Positions 12,607 through 25,363 of a stretch of 64,000 nt of DNA are shown here, piece by piece. The notes beneath the pieces were generated by a model. That model searched no databases, was not told where the DNA came from, and worked only from the letters and a program-made list of their open reading frames with translations. The stretch lies in contig CP136490.1 of assembly GCA_032768795.1 (NCBI GenBank), positions 4,650,001-4,714,000 on the forward strand. Direction: 5' to 3'. The translations under genes were made by a program, and so were the position numbers. Source of the DNA: Tremella fuciformis. Lineage: Eukaryota > Basidiomycota > Tremellomycetes > Tremellales > Tremellaceae. Positions within the stretch are counted from its first letter, which is position 1, and each line of letters opens with the position of its first letter.

Positions 12607-14546
12607 TCAGCGCCTCTCCATGACCAAGTCGAACGGGTGAACAGGTAGCAAAGTCAACTCCTCCTTGGCCTCCAGGAACCGCTGCTTCACCTCGTCAAAT
12701 GTCTCCCCGGGCAACATCTTGGGCTTGAACTTGAACGTCTTGCACAGGTGGCTGAGCACGCACGCCATCTCCACCTCGGCGAAGCGCTTGCCGATGCACT
12801 GCCTCGAGCCCCCACTGAACCCCGTGAACTGCTCCCTGTTGTGCGCGCCTTCGTCGCCGAGAAAGCGCGCCGGGTTGTAGGTGAGCACGTCGGGCCAGTG
12901 GAAGGGGTTGCGCGAGACGGCGGGATTGTCGATGATGACATGCGAGCCTTTTTTGATGGGACAAACGTGCTGCGTGACGTTGCCCTCATCGTCCCATGTC
13001 GTGTAGGGGATGGTCGTATCCTCCATCGCGAGCTTGGGGAGGGTCATGACGAGGTCTCGCAGGCGCAGTGCTTCTAGAGCACACGCGAGCGTCAAGCGGA
13101 GTGCATTGACGTGGTGGTAGCCTAACTGTCAGCGGTGCTGATGGCCTGAGGGCGACTGACTAGGGTATGCGGTGTCTCCGCACGCCTCGATAATCTCCTT
13201 GTGGATGGCCTCTTGCCACTCGGGATGCAGCGCGAGGTAAGCGAGGGTGAAGGTGAGCGTATGGCCCGTCGTTTCGTGACCCGCCAAGATGAAGATCCCT
13301 GTTGATCAGCTGATGTACTGAGCTCATGCGTATACTCACAGACGCTCCCGACCGTCTCTTCGGCAGTCAAGCCCGCAACCTTATTGCCGGTCTGCGCCTT
13401 TGCCTCTTCCTCCACCTTCATCTGACTCGCGACGATGGCTCCCAGAAGGTCTGTTGGGGCCTTCATTTTCTCCCCGGCCGGTAGACCAGCTTCGATCGTC
13501 TCCAACTCTTCGCGCTTATTGGCGATCATCGTCTTCAAGTGATGTACCAAAGACCGCTGTGCCTTGCCGAGCCGGCGCACGCCCGCCGCTGGAAAATGAT
13601 CCAGCGCCCAGAGCGGAATCATCAACTGGGTGATCATGGACAACTCGACAGTATGGAGAGCCTCGGGGAAGGGCACTGTCTTCAGCCCCGCTCCTCTTCG
13701 CTCACCTCACTCACGTATCTCGCCGTGCGTCTCCGGGATGTGCCAGGGGAACTGGACACCGAAACCGCTCATGCCAATGATATTCAGCGTCAACTGCGCG
13801 TCAGCCACACCCCAGTCCAGCGTCTTGCACACCTTGATCAGCACATCGCGCACATCTCGCATTTCGCCTCCGTGCTCAAAGCCTTCTTCGCGGCACATGG
13901 CCCAGAACTCGTTCGCCGTATTCTCCCAGCCCTTCATCATGACCGCCTCGCCAAAACAGCCCTTCACCACGCCCTTGTGGCGCCGGTGGTCTGCGCCGTT
14001 CTGCTGCGACGTGATCTGCCCGCCGAAGATGTTGATCACCTTGTACCGCGTCATCTCGGTCGGCTTGCCGAATACCGCGCCGCGCGCGAAGATGGACGCG
14101 GCTGTGACGGGTGACGAGACGATGTAGACCGCATAAGAAGGTGTGGTCAGCTGCGTGGCGGCGATCAGGTCGCTCTTCGCCTTGGCGTATTCTGCCATGA
14201 GCCCCTGCCAACAGCAGCAGGGGTTGACTCACTCTTCCACGGGTCGTCCAGCGTAAAGTCATTTCTGGGCAGAATGACCGGTACGTGCGGCAACTTGGTC
14301 CTGGCGCCTGATTCGAAGAATTCGAAGACCGAATGGATCGTCTTGAGCCCCCGGACTTGCTTGCTGGTGAGCAACGATATGCATCAGTGGGGCGAGACTT
14401 ACAAGGCGCACGCGCGTGTAGCTCCAAAGCCAGTGCAGGAGGTAGGTGGTGAGCGGGATGACGAGACCAGCAATCCACGCATCACGAGTCTCGAGGTTGC
14501 GCGCGCGTCGCGACAAGTCCAGCAAGAACCTGGACACGACGCACAT
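12607..14546 (-). CDS. cytochrome P450 (paralogue A of a tandem pair)
   Basis: Microsomal-type P450 monooxygenase. N-terminal hydrophobic anchor (AGLVIPLTTYLLHWLW), then PVILPRNDFTLDDPWK, helix-C region NGADHRRHKGVVKGCFGE, I-helix LAGHETTGHT, K-helix ExxR in EALRLRD, and the heme loop FSGGSRQCIGKRFAEVE with the Cys thiolate. All hallmark residues are present, so it is likely active; substrate unknown. At least five introns; the intron just before the I-helix is at the same place as in the next P450, which supports tandem duplication. A TATAAAAG box lies about 40 nt upstream of the ATG. Confidence 0.92.
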
Positions 14547-14585
14547 TGCGGGCTCGGTGATCCCAGGTGGAAATCCCCCATCGTG

Positions 14586-14593
14586 CTTTTATA
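14586..14593 (-). promoter_or_regulatory. TATA box of P450 A
   Basis: TATAAAAG on the minus strand, 40 nt before the start codon at 14546. This is a strong consensus match at a plausible distance for a short leader. Confidence 0.55.
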
Positions 14594-15021
14594 GCTCAAC
14601 GGCCGGCTGCTGCACCTCGTCTCCGAGGTCGCTGCAATCCACAATCCATCAGACCAATCGGTCCAGCGAGATTTCTCACTATTGCTGCATCACGACCTGT
14701 CTGTGTCCTTTTGAACTAACGGCGCTCCCCAAAGGACAGCAGTCCTGACTAGTCGCTTTATGCTTACGTCGGCATCGCTTCGCATCGCATTGCTCCACGC
14801 CGGTCCCAAAATCCTGGAGCAATCCCAGAAGCGGGCTGATCGATTCAACTCTGCCCACATGGCGCATATGGCGCACACCGCCTGCCCGACATACCGACGC
14901 AAGGTCATGACATGCATCGCGTCTATCTAACAGTACGGCCCATCACTCCTCATCTCGTGTTCACCTCGTCAACATCGTCACAGTCGTAATGGTCGTTTCT
15001 CATACTGAAGTGCTGCAGTAC
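14594..15021. other. intergenic region between the two P450 genes
   Basis: About 430 bp holding the upstream region of P450 A and the 3' end of P450 B. No ORF or repeat is supported. Confidence 0.5.
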
Positions 15022-16949
15022 TCACAGCCGCTTCTCCAAGCCGAGGTCCCAGTCGCCAGGCGAGAAGCTCAGCTCGAGGCTGCCATACTGGTACCGCTTG
15101 CGCATGTCCTCGGGCGACTCGCCGCCCCTGGGCACCATGACGAAGCGGTAGTCCCTGACCATATGGCTGAGCAGGGAGACCATCTCGACCTCGGCAAAGC
15201 GCTTGCCGATGCACATGCGGTTGCCAAACGAGAAGCCCGACTGGTGCGCGCGGCTCTGCACGCCCTCGTCGCCGAGCCAGCGCGACGGGTTGAACGTGTC
15301 GGGGTCGCGCCAGCTCTGCGGCGAGAGGCCGATAGCCGCGGCGTCCAGGACGACGCCGCAGCCCTTTTTGACGTGGTGCTGGTGCTGCGTGACGTTGCCG
15401 GCGTCGTCCCAGGTCGTGTACGGCAGCACGGTGTCTTCGAGCGCCATCTTGGGGATGTACACCGAGAGGTCGCGCATGCGGAGGGCCTCCTGGCAGCAGG
15501 CGAGGAAGGTGGGCAGGCGGCTGATGTCGCGGTAGGCTGAGGGTCAGCTTTGATGAGCTAAGGGGGCGCATACTCACCGGGCTCTTCGACGCCGCAGACA
15601 GAGGTGAGCTCCTCGTACAGCTTGTCCTGCCACTCAGGGAACGCAGCGAGGTAGCCAATGGTAAAGCCGAGCGTGTGCGCGGTGGTCTCGTGGCCCGCAA
15701 TCATGAAAACGACTGATGATCAGTAAGACTCCATCGAGTTAGTCTTCAGGAATACTCACAGACATTGGCCAAGACCTCTTCCGCCCGCAGTCCGGCCATC
15801 TTGGTCCCGGTCTCGTGCTCAAAGTCGATCTGAGAGTTGACGATGGCGCCAAGCAGGTCTCGCTGAGCTTCGAGCTTTTCCCCGTCGCCAAGGATCGACT
15901 TTTTGTGCTCGATCTCAACGCGCTTGTCGCTGATGAGCTTCTCCATTTGGTATTTCATCGACTTGGCCGCGCGGGCCATGCGTTTGACCGACGCGAGGGG
16001 GATGGCATCCATGAGCCAGACGGGAAGAGCGAGCTGCTGGACCACGGTCTCCTCAAACACAGCCATTGCTTCGGGGAACTCCACTGGGAGGTCAGCGAAA
16101 CCTTGCTCGACATATTGTGCACTCACTGTAGCCCTCGTAAGTCTCCTTGGCCATCTGCCACGGGACACGCTGACCGAAGCCCGCAATACCAAAGACGACC
16201 TGGGTGAACTGATGATCAGCAACGCGTGCAAAGCAAGTCAAGTGGGCTTGCCTTCGTCATCAGCTCCCGGAATTTGGGCAGGGTGCCGCCAGTGACAACG
16301 CCCTCTTCCTGAACCATCAATCGGTACGTGTCGACCGCGTGGTCCCACACAGCGACGAGGATGTCCTCGCCAAAGCTGCCCTTTACGACCGCCTTGTGGC
16401 GGCGGTGCTCCGGGCCGTTCTGGAGCGAGACGATGTTCATGCCGTAAATGTTGATGAGGGCGTAACGCATGTTGTCGATGGGCTTGCCGTACTGCTGCGG
16501 CCTGGCAGCCATGTAGGCAAAGGTCTTGGGCGAGCCGACGACATATGTCGGCTGGCTGGACAGGGCGGTCGTGCAGGCGATCAGATCGGTCTTGCTGTCG
16601 GCGAATTCTGGGCTCAGCGTCCCGCCCGCAGATATCTACAAAGACGACCTACTCTTCCACGGGTGCTCCTTGTTGTTGTTCCACTGACCCGAAGGCAGAA
16701 TGACAGGGATGTTCGGAAAGTTGGCACGGAGTGGCGAGGTGACAATGTCGACGATTGACCAGTATGTTTTCAGACCGCGGACTTGCTGACAGTGTCAGCC
16801 AGTGCTCATGCCTTGAGTAGACCCACCATCCAGACGTTGACGTATCGCATCAGCCACATGACAAGACAAGCCGCTGCGCCGACGATGCTGAGCATGCGAG
16901 CATCTTCAGGCGTGTACCGATAGTGTCTGACCCTGTCAAGGAGTTCCAT
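15022..16949 (-). CDS. cytochrome P450 (paralogue B of a tandem pair)
   Basis: Second P450, same strand as and 475 bp from paralogue A, and clearly related along its length: PVILPSG, NGPEHRRHKAVVKGSFGE, AGHETTAHTLGFT, EALRMRD, MALEDTVLPYTTWDDAGNVT, heme loop FSFGNRMCIGKRFAEVE. The N-terminal membrane anchor follows MELLDRVRHYRYTPEDARM at 16949. Catalytic signature residues are intact. Conserved intron positions and the near-identical TTWDD.GNVTQH region point to local duplication followed by divergence. Likely an ER-anchored monooxygenase of secondary or xenobiotic metabolism; substrate cannot be inferred. Confidence 0.92.
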
Positions 16950-17950
16950 GGTGAGCGAGGGAAGGCAAGTTGGGTTGCGGTTGCGAGGTTGGCCCACCGC
17001 GCACGAAGATATATACTCGCCGTGATTGGGCTCAGAGTGTGCCCGAAGGAAGCCCGGCGGGCAATCCGCCAACGAGACAGGGTCGAAAGGTGATGACTAG
17101 CCCCCGTTTGTGTGGTGTGAAACGATAAATGGTCGTTGGGCCGCAGCGAATGACCATCGGCAGATGACGAGAGGCGAGAGGCGAGCGTCGCAGGGCAGGC
17201 GAGAGAGGCACATCTCGTCGTGGGAGGCGGATGGGGTGTCCTTGCTGGATGCGATCGAGTCCAGTCCAATCCCGACTCTGGGGCTCGGGCATTTAGGGGG
17301 TCCTCGATCTGCGGCTGCGACGCCTCTTTGCTTGACAACGTCCGGATGGAAGGACGACGACGAGGGGGAAGGAGGGCGAGGAGGTGGTTCCTTCTGAATG
17401 ATGGATTGGGAGTTAGTAGATGGCCCGAGCTGATTGGCGCACGGATAGTTGGTCGCCAAGGCGTGATGAAACTTGGTGTACCTTTGACCATCTGGACCAA
17501 AGGCGCGATATTTCTGGCCCTGCCCCCGTGGCTTATTGACACGTGTCATCTTCGTCTGAACAATAAGCATGAGCGTGAGACAGGAATCATAATCTTGTTT
17601 GTGTGCAGTAGACCGGAATCTTGAGTCAATCTCGCGGCGACAGATGTCAGTCTGGCTCTCACTTGGGCCTGCTCGTCTGGAATGCGCAGTCGACTGCGGT
17701 GGTCGTGTGAGCGATGCCGATGGGCCCGAGCTCTCAGCTCGATCTGTGGACCGTGTTGACCGGGACGGCGTCGGCGACGAGCGGTGCAACATTTGGGAGA
17801 TCCAGGCGTCAGAAGCCAGCACGCGGAGCAGGCACAGGTGGCGGACGGAGGTGCTGCATCAGTGCGTGCGCCACGACCAGGCACCAGGATCGGGGAAAGC
17901 GGAGATGTACATGTGGAATCACAATTGGGGAATCATTGAATACGGATTGT
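16950..17950. other. intergenic region with a TATA box for P450 B
   Basis: One kilobase between the P450 B start and the XAP5 gene stop. TATATAT on the minus strand at 17009-17015, about 60 nt before the P450 B ATG, is a plausible core promoter. An open minus-strand frame exists at 17097-17822, but its composition is biased and no domain is visible, so I do not call it a gene. Confidence 0.5.
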
Positions 17951-19386
17951 TCATTTGATTTTCTGAAGATGAGTGGCGTCCACACAAAGGCCTTTACACT
18001 CACATACGATCCATAGTCTTTGTCAGGATCGTATATTTCCCAGCGGGATGCAGGGAATATCTGGGTGTCAGCGCTGCTTACGAGAGGAGAGGGCCCATTC
18101 ACATGCTTGAAGCGATTGTACCAACTCCGCTCCACGACTTTTCCTGCATGCGACGGATTGATCAGCTTTGTCCGACCCGGTGCAGTCGGCTCACCTCGTC
18201 CTTCTCCTTTGCTGCATCGGCAAGAACCCGCACGTCGTCGTGTACGTCAAAATTGAACAATGGACCCGATTTGCCTCGAGCTTTGTTGATGAGAAAGTCG
18301 TAGAAGGTGTAATGCTGCGCATCAGCGGGATTCGGACATCGCTCAACACGTACATGAGGAATGATCAAATCCTCCTGCTTGTCAGCTGATGCTTGCAACG
18401 ACGAGCAGTTAGACCGACCTTGATGTACATCAAGTTCTCCACCGTTGTCCCTCGCAGCTCTGGGAATTGCTGCCGACATTTGCCAAGAAAGTGGCCTACA
18501 TCGTCACCTTTCTTGACCTGGCCATGAGCCTGGTGCTATCAATCGATAAGAGAGAGGCTCACCTCGACCACCTTGCGGTGCCCGCTTCCGTCCCAGAAGG
18601 AGTACGTGATCTCGATTGGCTCCTGTTTGATCCGCTCCTGCTCCGCCAGCCACTGCTTGCGCAGCTCGTCCCTTTCTATCCGTTCCCTCTCTTCGCGCTC
18701 GCGGTCTGGCAGGAAAGACGTGTCGACATCAGGATTTTTGGTAAACTTGCGTTTCTTGGCGGGAGCTGCGGTTGAGCTTGCTGATTGTGTGGCCTTCATT
18801 GGACTGACCAGCCGACTCTCCGTTCTCAGATGACACGTTGGACGTTGAAGGTCCAGCCGAAGGTTCACCCTCTTCGTCCTCAAATGACAGCTTGACCTTT
18901 TCCTTCCGTTTGCCCTTCTTCCTCTCCTTGGCCTCTCGCGCTTCCCGTTCGCTTTTCCGTCAGCACGTTCGTGTATAAGCGGAGTGACCAACGCCTTGTC
19001 TTTGAGAGTCTTGGCGGCAGCCTGCTGAGAGCGCTCGATGAGCTCTTCTTTGGTCTTTTGAAAGTCGGACAAGGTCACCAGGCCGATTGTCGACTTTTTC
19101 AAGGTCTCATCGAGGTTTTCGGTGACACCGACGAATCGGTCGGCTGTGTGGTCTTTGTTGGCATCCTAGACATGTCGGCTACGACATTGACAGATAAGCA
19201 GACGCACTCTTAGAATGGCTTCACGTTGACGTTGGTGCTCTGCCTGCTCGCCGCTTGGCCATTAGCTTCTCCGCCATCATCGAGGAGTTCATGTCGGTAG
19301 CGGGGTGGACGAGGACATACCGCCTCTTTCTCTCTCTGCTTCGCTAGGATGATATCCTTGCGCGCCTCCTCCATCGCACGCGACAT
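17951..19386 (-). CDS. XAP5/FAM50-family nuclear protein
   Basis: Start [19 protein letters not shown] at 19386; stop after SYKIK at 17951-17953. The XAP5 signature is spread over short exons: [120 protein letters not shown]. The C-terminal KIK is gained only by splicing out a final 47-nt intron. The family is conserved in eukaryotes, nuclear, and linked to transcription and splicing. The middle is Lys/Arg-rich and could carry a nuclear localisation signal. Confidence 0.9.
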
Positions 19387-20304
19387 CTTGTTTGAGATAC
19401 ATAGATGAGAAGCATACGCGAGAAGGATGCTGATTCCGGGCGAAGCACGGTTAACGGTGAGAGGGGGGTCGAACTGACAGCGTGCCTGGCGTGAAAGCAA
19501 GGAGGTGGTAGGCTTGCGAGGCAATCCAAAGGATAGGCATCCGAGGTCAAGTCAAGTGCGACGCCCGTAAGACGGCGTGTCAGCGACGTTACATTTACTT
19601 ACCTAGTCTAGGGAGCGGGATCAAATTTCACCTCACGCGCCACGCGCCACGCGACGAATGAATTGCTCTCCATCGAGCTTCTCGGTAGCAGCTGTGCGTA
19701 AAGACGGGTGGGGTCGCCTGATGGAATGTGGGCCACGAGAATACATGGCTTGACAGTGCAGGGCTGTCTCAATTGCGTTCGCCTCGACGCCGGGACCTGA
19801 GGCACGATATGACTTGCCCAGCGGCCATCAGGCAGTCTCGACTTCGTACATCCGCACCATGGGCTGGTCAATCAACACTTTGGGGTCTGGTCAATTACGA
19901 CGCTTGACTCTGAGTCTTGGCAACACCCACTAAGCTGTTCAAACTCAGACTCGGAGCCGAGCAAACATCTCGAATCGTCCCTGGGGGCTTCTACGGGAAT
20001 GGATCGCTGTTGACATGGATCATCTGACAGACTCGCGGTCGGTCCGATGAGAGGAAACTCTCGGAACTGCTGACCTGCCGAATGAACAAACTTCAGAAGC
20101 TTACCAACGCCGAGAGGCCGTTGCATGGTCCTTGGCGCGTACGTAATGGAATGTGGCGATGGAGTCGACGCTATGGCGCTTCCACAGACCCAGCTCTCCA
20201 GACACAAACATGTCGAGGCAACAGAGCGATCAACAAGCTGCTCGAGCATATAATGCTGACGCTCGCCCACTGGCCCGCTTTCGATCCCCCAACTTCCTTC
20301 CAAC
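19387..20304. other. intergenic region between XAP5 and the secreted-protein gene
   Basis: About 920 bp between divergent genes. A CATATAATG element near 20248-20256 lies ~55 bp before the plus-strand ATG and may be its TATA box. The rest shows no repeat or supported ORF. Confidence 0.45.
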
Positions 20305-21231
20305 ATGTTCGTCCGGAGCCTCATCGCCCTCACCATTGGAGCCATGGCCTGCTTGGCCGCGCCCATGGACACGCTCTCCAACGGCGAGCGTTTCCGGCGT
20401 GGGCTCCCGCCCAAGTCGCCTCTGAAGCGGTTCAACGCCACTGGCACTACTTGTAAGCGAGCCCGAACATGACGGATAGCAGCTCATTCCAGCGCCCATC
20501 TCTCGACGATCAAACGCCGCTCAGACCATTTTGATCCAAGCATCGCCTTCGCCTCAAGTGCGCCGAAAGCGCTCCGACCCCATCTACGACGAGGTGTCCT
20601 ACCTGTTCTACGACTCGACGTCAGCGAATGCTTTCCGCTTTGTAAGCGACATGCTCGCGCTGGTGGTAGGTGGGCTGACAAGTAGACCGCCGATGAGTCA
20701 TCGGCTACACGCTTCACTGTGGCCGCAGGGTCGACTGGTACCGGCCAGACGCTTACTTTTGTGTCTGGTTCCACCACTTACAGCCTCTGCTCCATGGACT
20801 ACTATGACCGCGGGACGAATGCCCGAGTGAGCCGCTACATCTGCGCCAACCATCGGTGTTGACTTGCAGATCATGTACAACAACGGGGCTGCTGGAACGT
20901 AGGTCATTCTGTCATTTGTCGTCACATACTCACGAACAGCTCCGTATACTTTGGGGCCTGTACAGGGACCCAGACGACCGCCGCTGCTGTCGGCGCCGCC
21001 AATCAGCTGCCTATCTGGACGCTGCCAAACTCTTACCCCGGCACCGTCGCCATGACCTACTACTCGTATGACGGCACCACACAGAGTCCGCCCTTCTACT
21101 ACTTTACCAGTACCTGGGTCAGCTCCCAGGTCGACATGTTCGGTGCCGCGATCCACCTGGCCGACTTTGGCAGTGGCATCTCGGGTCAGACCCCATACCT
21201 CCTTCAATACGTCCTCGCCCCGGTCGGGTAA
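20305..21231 (+). CDS. secreted protein with Kex2-like processing sites, function unknown
   Basis: Five exons (20305-20452, 20493-20641, 20686-20826, 20870-20898, 20940-21231) sum to an exact 252-aa frame. The N-terminus MFVRSLIALTIGAMACLAAP is a typical signal peptide. The next ~60 residues contain dibasic sites (PLKR, ISRR, QVRRKR) before SDPIYDE, as in fungal pro-proteins cut by Kex2. The remainder is Ser/Thr/Tyr/Gly-rich with a few Cys (YSLCSMDYYDRG, YFGACTGTQTT, WTLPNSYPGTVAMTYYSYDG) and looks like a beta-rich extracellular domain. No GPI signal or catalytic motif was seen. Could be a wall or matrix protein. Confidence 0.78.
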
Positions 21232-21500
21232 GCTGGACGAGCAGGCAGAGAGATGCTACAGGAGTGGCGTTGGAGCTTCTGAGACCTGGCTGGGACGTGA
21301 GGGGCGCGTGCAATGGACACTACATACAAAGACATACGTTTTTGGGCTTCGAGATGGACATTTTGCCCGGCTTCCGGTCATGGTCCGGCCGGTTCTCCCA
21401 CGTGGCACCCGGTTACGGCCGCGGTTAAGCGATTGACAGTCACGCCCTGCTGTATTCACGTCCATCTTTCTACTCTGAATCCAAGACGATCGAATCTAGA

Positions 21501-23413
21501 ATGTTGCGCAAGCAGATGTTGAGGGCAGTGGCTCGTCAGCGAAGAGCAGGGCCGACATATGTGGCCGTCCGAGGCATGGCGACGAGTATGTGACTGGCTC
21601 GTCATGACTGACGTGCTGATCGGTAGAATTCGCCAAGTTCGATTGGCAGGTGAGCGCAGTGTCTCCCGCCTGCTACAAGCATGGTCTCTGTCGAGCTTTC
21701 GCACTCCGCTGGCTACGTATGCGTCTCATCTGTATCACAAGCAAGATCTTAAGCCGCTTTGTGCCGTGTCCCTCATGGCCAAATCCTTACTGATCTCAAT
21801 CGTGTCTGCCGTCTCCCGAGCTTACGCTGATCTGGAAGGATCCTCTCAACGTGGCCTCACTCTTGACGGACGAAGAGCTTGCCATACAGTCAGGTGCATG
21901 GCGATGACGAGTTGGCCAGCTGATGATCAGGGAGACAGCTCAATCATACTGCCAGACATCATTGGCATCGAGAGTCATCGATGCCTATCGACACGTTAAG
22001 CTGTCCGGCAGTTTCCCGGGCGCCAGCTCACATCGCAGGAGAACTTTGACCCGGCGATATTGCGAGAGATGGGGGAGCTTGGACTCCTAGGCAGCACTAT
22101 ACAGGGCTATGGCTGTGCCGGCGTCAGCTCGGTTGCGTACGGCTTGATCGCCAGGGAGGTGGAAAGGGTTGATTCCGGCTACCGATCTGCTATGAGCGTG
22201 CAGTCGTCCCGTAAGTATCAGCAATGACGACCACTACTGAACCGCAGTCGTCATGCATCCGATCAACGAGGTGGGCTCGTGCGTCGAACCGATCAAGCTG
22301 ATAACCAGTTTGGGAGTGAGGAGCAGAAAGAAAAGTATCTTCCGCGGCTGGCTAAGGGAGAGATCGTCGGATGCTTCGTCCGTTGTCGTCTTCTGTAGCG
22401 GTGCGACTCTCGGCTGACAACTCAGGGACTGACAGAGCCCAACCATGGCTCAGACCCATCTTCGATGGAAACCACTGCGACCCGGACGAAGGAGGGATGG
22501 ACATTGAACGGGAGCAAGACGTGGATCTCCAATGCGCCTGTCGCAGATCTCTTTGTCATCTGGGCGCGAGTCGTGGAGAACGGCGAGAAGGGCAAGGTCC
22601 GAGGCTTCTTGATAGAGAAGGTGTGTCTCACAGCTCAAGGATCATGCGCTGACCGATAGGAGGTTCCCGGGATCACCGCACCAGCTATCAAGAATAAGCT
22701 TGCCCTTCGAGCTTCCATCACAGGATCGGTGTTCTTGGAGGATGTCAAAGTCCCGGCAGACGCGCTGCTACCCAGATCAGGCGGTCTCGGGTCCCCTTTC
22801 TCATGTCTGAACAATGCCCGTTATGGTATAAGCTGGGGCGTCATGGGCGCGCTCGAGGACTGCATCTCCCGCGCGCGAGAATATGCTCTAGAGAGGTGGG
22901 TCGGACGACACGCGGCCCTCACAAAACCTGACGTTTAGGAAACAATTCGACCGACCACTCGCCTCGTTCCAGCTCGTCCAGAAGAAGCTCGCCGATGCCT
23001 CGAGTTCGGCTACTTTGGGTCTCCTTGGATCGCTCCAGCTGGGCAGGTTGAAAGATAAAGGCGAGTGGGCGCCAGATATGGTGTCCATGATGAAGCGCAA
23101 CAACTGCAGCGAGGCTCTCAAGCACAGCCGTGTGCTCTTGGACATACTCGGCGGGAACGCTTGCAGTGACGAGTGGGTCATCGATCCGGCGGCCTCGCAC
23201 CCCCATTGATCACAGATATCACATTGGTCGCCACGTAGCCAACCTGCAAGTGGCCAATACTTACGAGGGCACTCATGTAAGCTTCTCCTCGCTCGAGGGA
23301 CACGGCTCACTCACAGGATATACACGGTGGGTACATGGTTAATACACCATCAAAACTGATAGATAGCTTTGATTCTCGGCAAAGCCATCACTGGGGTGGC
23401 TGCTTTCGCTTGA
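21501..23413 (+). CDS. GCDH: glutaryl-CoA dehydrogenase, mitochondrial
   Basis: FAD-dependent acyl-CoA dehydrogenase that converts glutaryl-CoA to crotonyl-CoA in lysine and tryptophan breakdown. The start [17 protein letters not shown] is a targeting sequence. A 23-nt micro-exon (KFAKFDWQ region) joins to [17 protein letters not shown]. The core includes [93 protein letters not shown] and [17 protein letters not shown]. The C-terminus has [12 protein letters not shown] and [20 protein letters not shown] with the catalytic Glu of the YEGT motif. About eight introns; the one near 21650-21840 is unusually long for this window. The 5' exon joins around 21895-22020 are uncertain. Confidence 0.93.
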
Positions 23414-23651
23414 GGATTGCGCCAGAAGATCTACCAGTCGACACGACCTGGTCAACTTCTGTGACATACACATTTACACTGCCCATGAAACACTCGCTTG
23501 CATGCACGCTGCATTTCGGTCTAGGTAGTACAAGATTTTGAGACGACATCTTTGGCAGGATCATGATGGGATTTTATGCACCGTCAAACCGGTCCGGCAG
23601 AACGACGGGTCCCAACCTGAGTATCAGCATCGACAACGCGGCGTCGCAGAT

Positions 23652-25363
23652 TTAGACTGACAGGCTCCACGAATACAGGGCATAGCAGAGCCAGCTGCTG
23701 ATCACTCTCATCCACATGGTGGCCTCGGATCGTCCAATATACACGTCAGGCTCGGCCATAGCCGCCAGGTCTGGCGTGATCGGCAGGGGCTCAGTTGGAT
23801 GCGCGACTGGAGAGGTCGAGATGATGGCCCTGCGGCGTGAGCTTGACTGAATTCGAGGCGACAGCTCACCAGTCGGTAAGGAGTCCCGCGACATACATGG
23901 ACGCCATGACGAAAATGATGTGGAACCAGGAGTACTGGGCGTCAGCAAATGCAAAGAATGACCAGCACTGAAAGTCACGTTGTACTTGGTTCCACCCCTC
24001 TCGTCGTCCCGCTCTTCTCCGATTGTCGCCTCGATCTCATCGTCATCATCCTCCGGCTCGTCCAGTACCGACGCGGGGAGACTGCCAGCGTTGACAGCAG
24101 CCAGGATCGCTTGGTAACGCATCTCGTCTCGCCGACCTTTCGGCTGGTTCGTCACGAGTCTCACCTCGCCGTCTTCCTCTGCTTCCGCCGGCAGCTGGAT
24201 TGCGCCGGCGCCCGCTCGATGGCCTTTACCGACCAAGGCTTTGCTCTGTGTGGCCGCTCGTGAGGTCGAGTAGGCGATGGCAAGGAAGGTGAACAGCGCG
24301 CCGATAATGACAGTGGTGGTCTTTGTGCCGCCGCTGGCGTGGAGGGGGTTGCAGTGTCCGTCGTCGGAATGGTTGGCCACGGCGGAAGCGGTAAGGTAGG
24401 TGCAGTACGCGGCTACCATGGACGCCTGCGTGAGTCCCGATTTGGGATTTGCCTCTTGCACTGGGGGTGCGATGGCCAGAACCGTGGAGATTGCCGAGAG
24501 AATCAGGTTGAACGTCACGAAGAATGTGTTCAGACCGCAGCCAGATCCGGCGAAGAAGATGTAAAGCAGGATGGTCAGAGTGATCGAGGCCGCAAACATG
24601 CCAAAGGTCGATCCGATCAAGATGAACTGCCAAAGATTCGAGTTGTTCTGCTCCCAGTTGTCGAGGCACGTTTCGGACCAGGTATGGGCAAAGTCGACCA
24701 ATAAAACCAGTCCGATGAGGATGAAGAGGAACGCGCCGATGGGAGCGATGTACGATCCGTACGCCATAAAGAACTCGTTGGGTATCAAGAACGAGAGGAA
24801 AGACAGCAGGAAGTAGGCGAGGAGTTTAGGACCCCACCATCTGCAGATCAGCTACCGCCAAACTCTTGAGAATGCATACCCATTCTGGACAGCCGCTCGC
24901 TTGGTTTTGGTCGTTCTTACTCCAATGAGCAACGCAGAGAGGATGAGGTGGAACATCGACAGGGCAAAGCAGAAGCGGTGCACGGCGAGGAGACCATAGC
25001 ATTTCCCGCCCGAACAGTCCATCTTGATCCAATCCCAGCTGAGCTTCTCGATAGCCCGTATGGCAATATCCGTGCGCGAGAGGTACGCGAGCATCGACGA
25101 CAGCGCGAATATGAGCTATAGAGTCAGCTTGGAGTCTTTTCCCTGTGGTCTTGTTCACCCCAAAGCCGACTCGAGTCGCAATGGACGAGTTGCAATTGCA
25201 CGACTTGCAAAAGGCAGATGCGGCGGTGCCGCCTGTCGGGTCAGCTGAGAAGCGCCAGGCGTAACCTCTGCGCACCCATGCACACCATACATCCCGAGAG
25301 CAGTGACCCTCCGATGGTCCCGAGACCTCCTGTGAGCAGCGGGATGGATAGCAGAGCGCCCAT
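23652..25363 (-). CDS. TMS1: serine incorporator / TMS1-family multispanning membrane protein
   Basis: SERINC/TDE family protein with about ten membrane segments. Start MGALLSIPLLTGGLGTIGGS at 25363. Then a Cys-rich CFCKSCNCNSSIATRVG, RTDIAIRAIEKLSWDWIKMD, CYGLLAVHRFCFALSMFHLI, IPNEFFMAYGSYIAPIGAFL, FILIGLVLLVDFAHTWSETC, STFGMFAASITLTILLYIFF and CGLNTFFVTFNLILSAISTV. An acidic cytoplasmic loop (EPEDDDDEIEATIGEE) precedes KYNVTFS and the last segment MWMRVISSWLCYALYSWSL. Yeast and human relatives sit in Golgi, vacuole or plasma membranes; the originally proposed serine-incorporation role is debated. Several introns, exact ends approximate. Confidence 0.9.

Noticed and set aside
17097..17822. 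241-aa minus-strand ORF between P450 B and XAP5
   Set aside because: Ser/Pro-biased, no conserved segment, no clear promoter; overlaps the P450 B upstream region.
19872..20447. 191-aa minus-strand ORF overlapping the secreted-protein gene
   Set aside because: Antisense to a better supported spliced gene; composition is shadow-like and no domain is visible.
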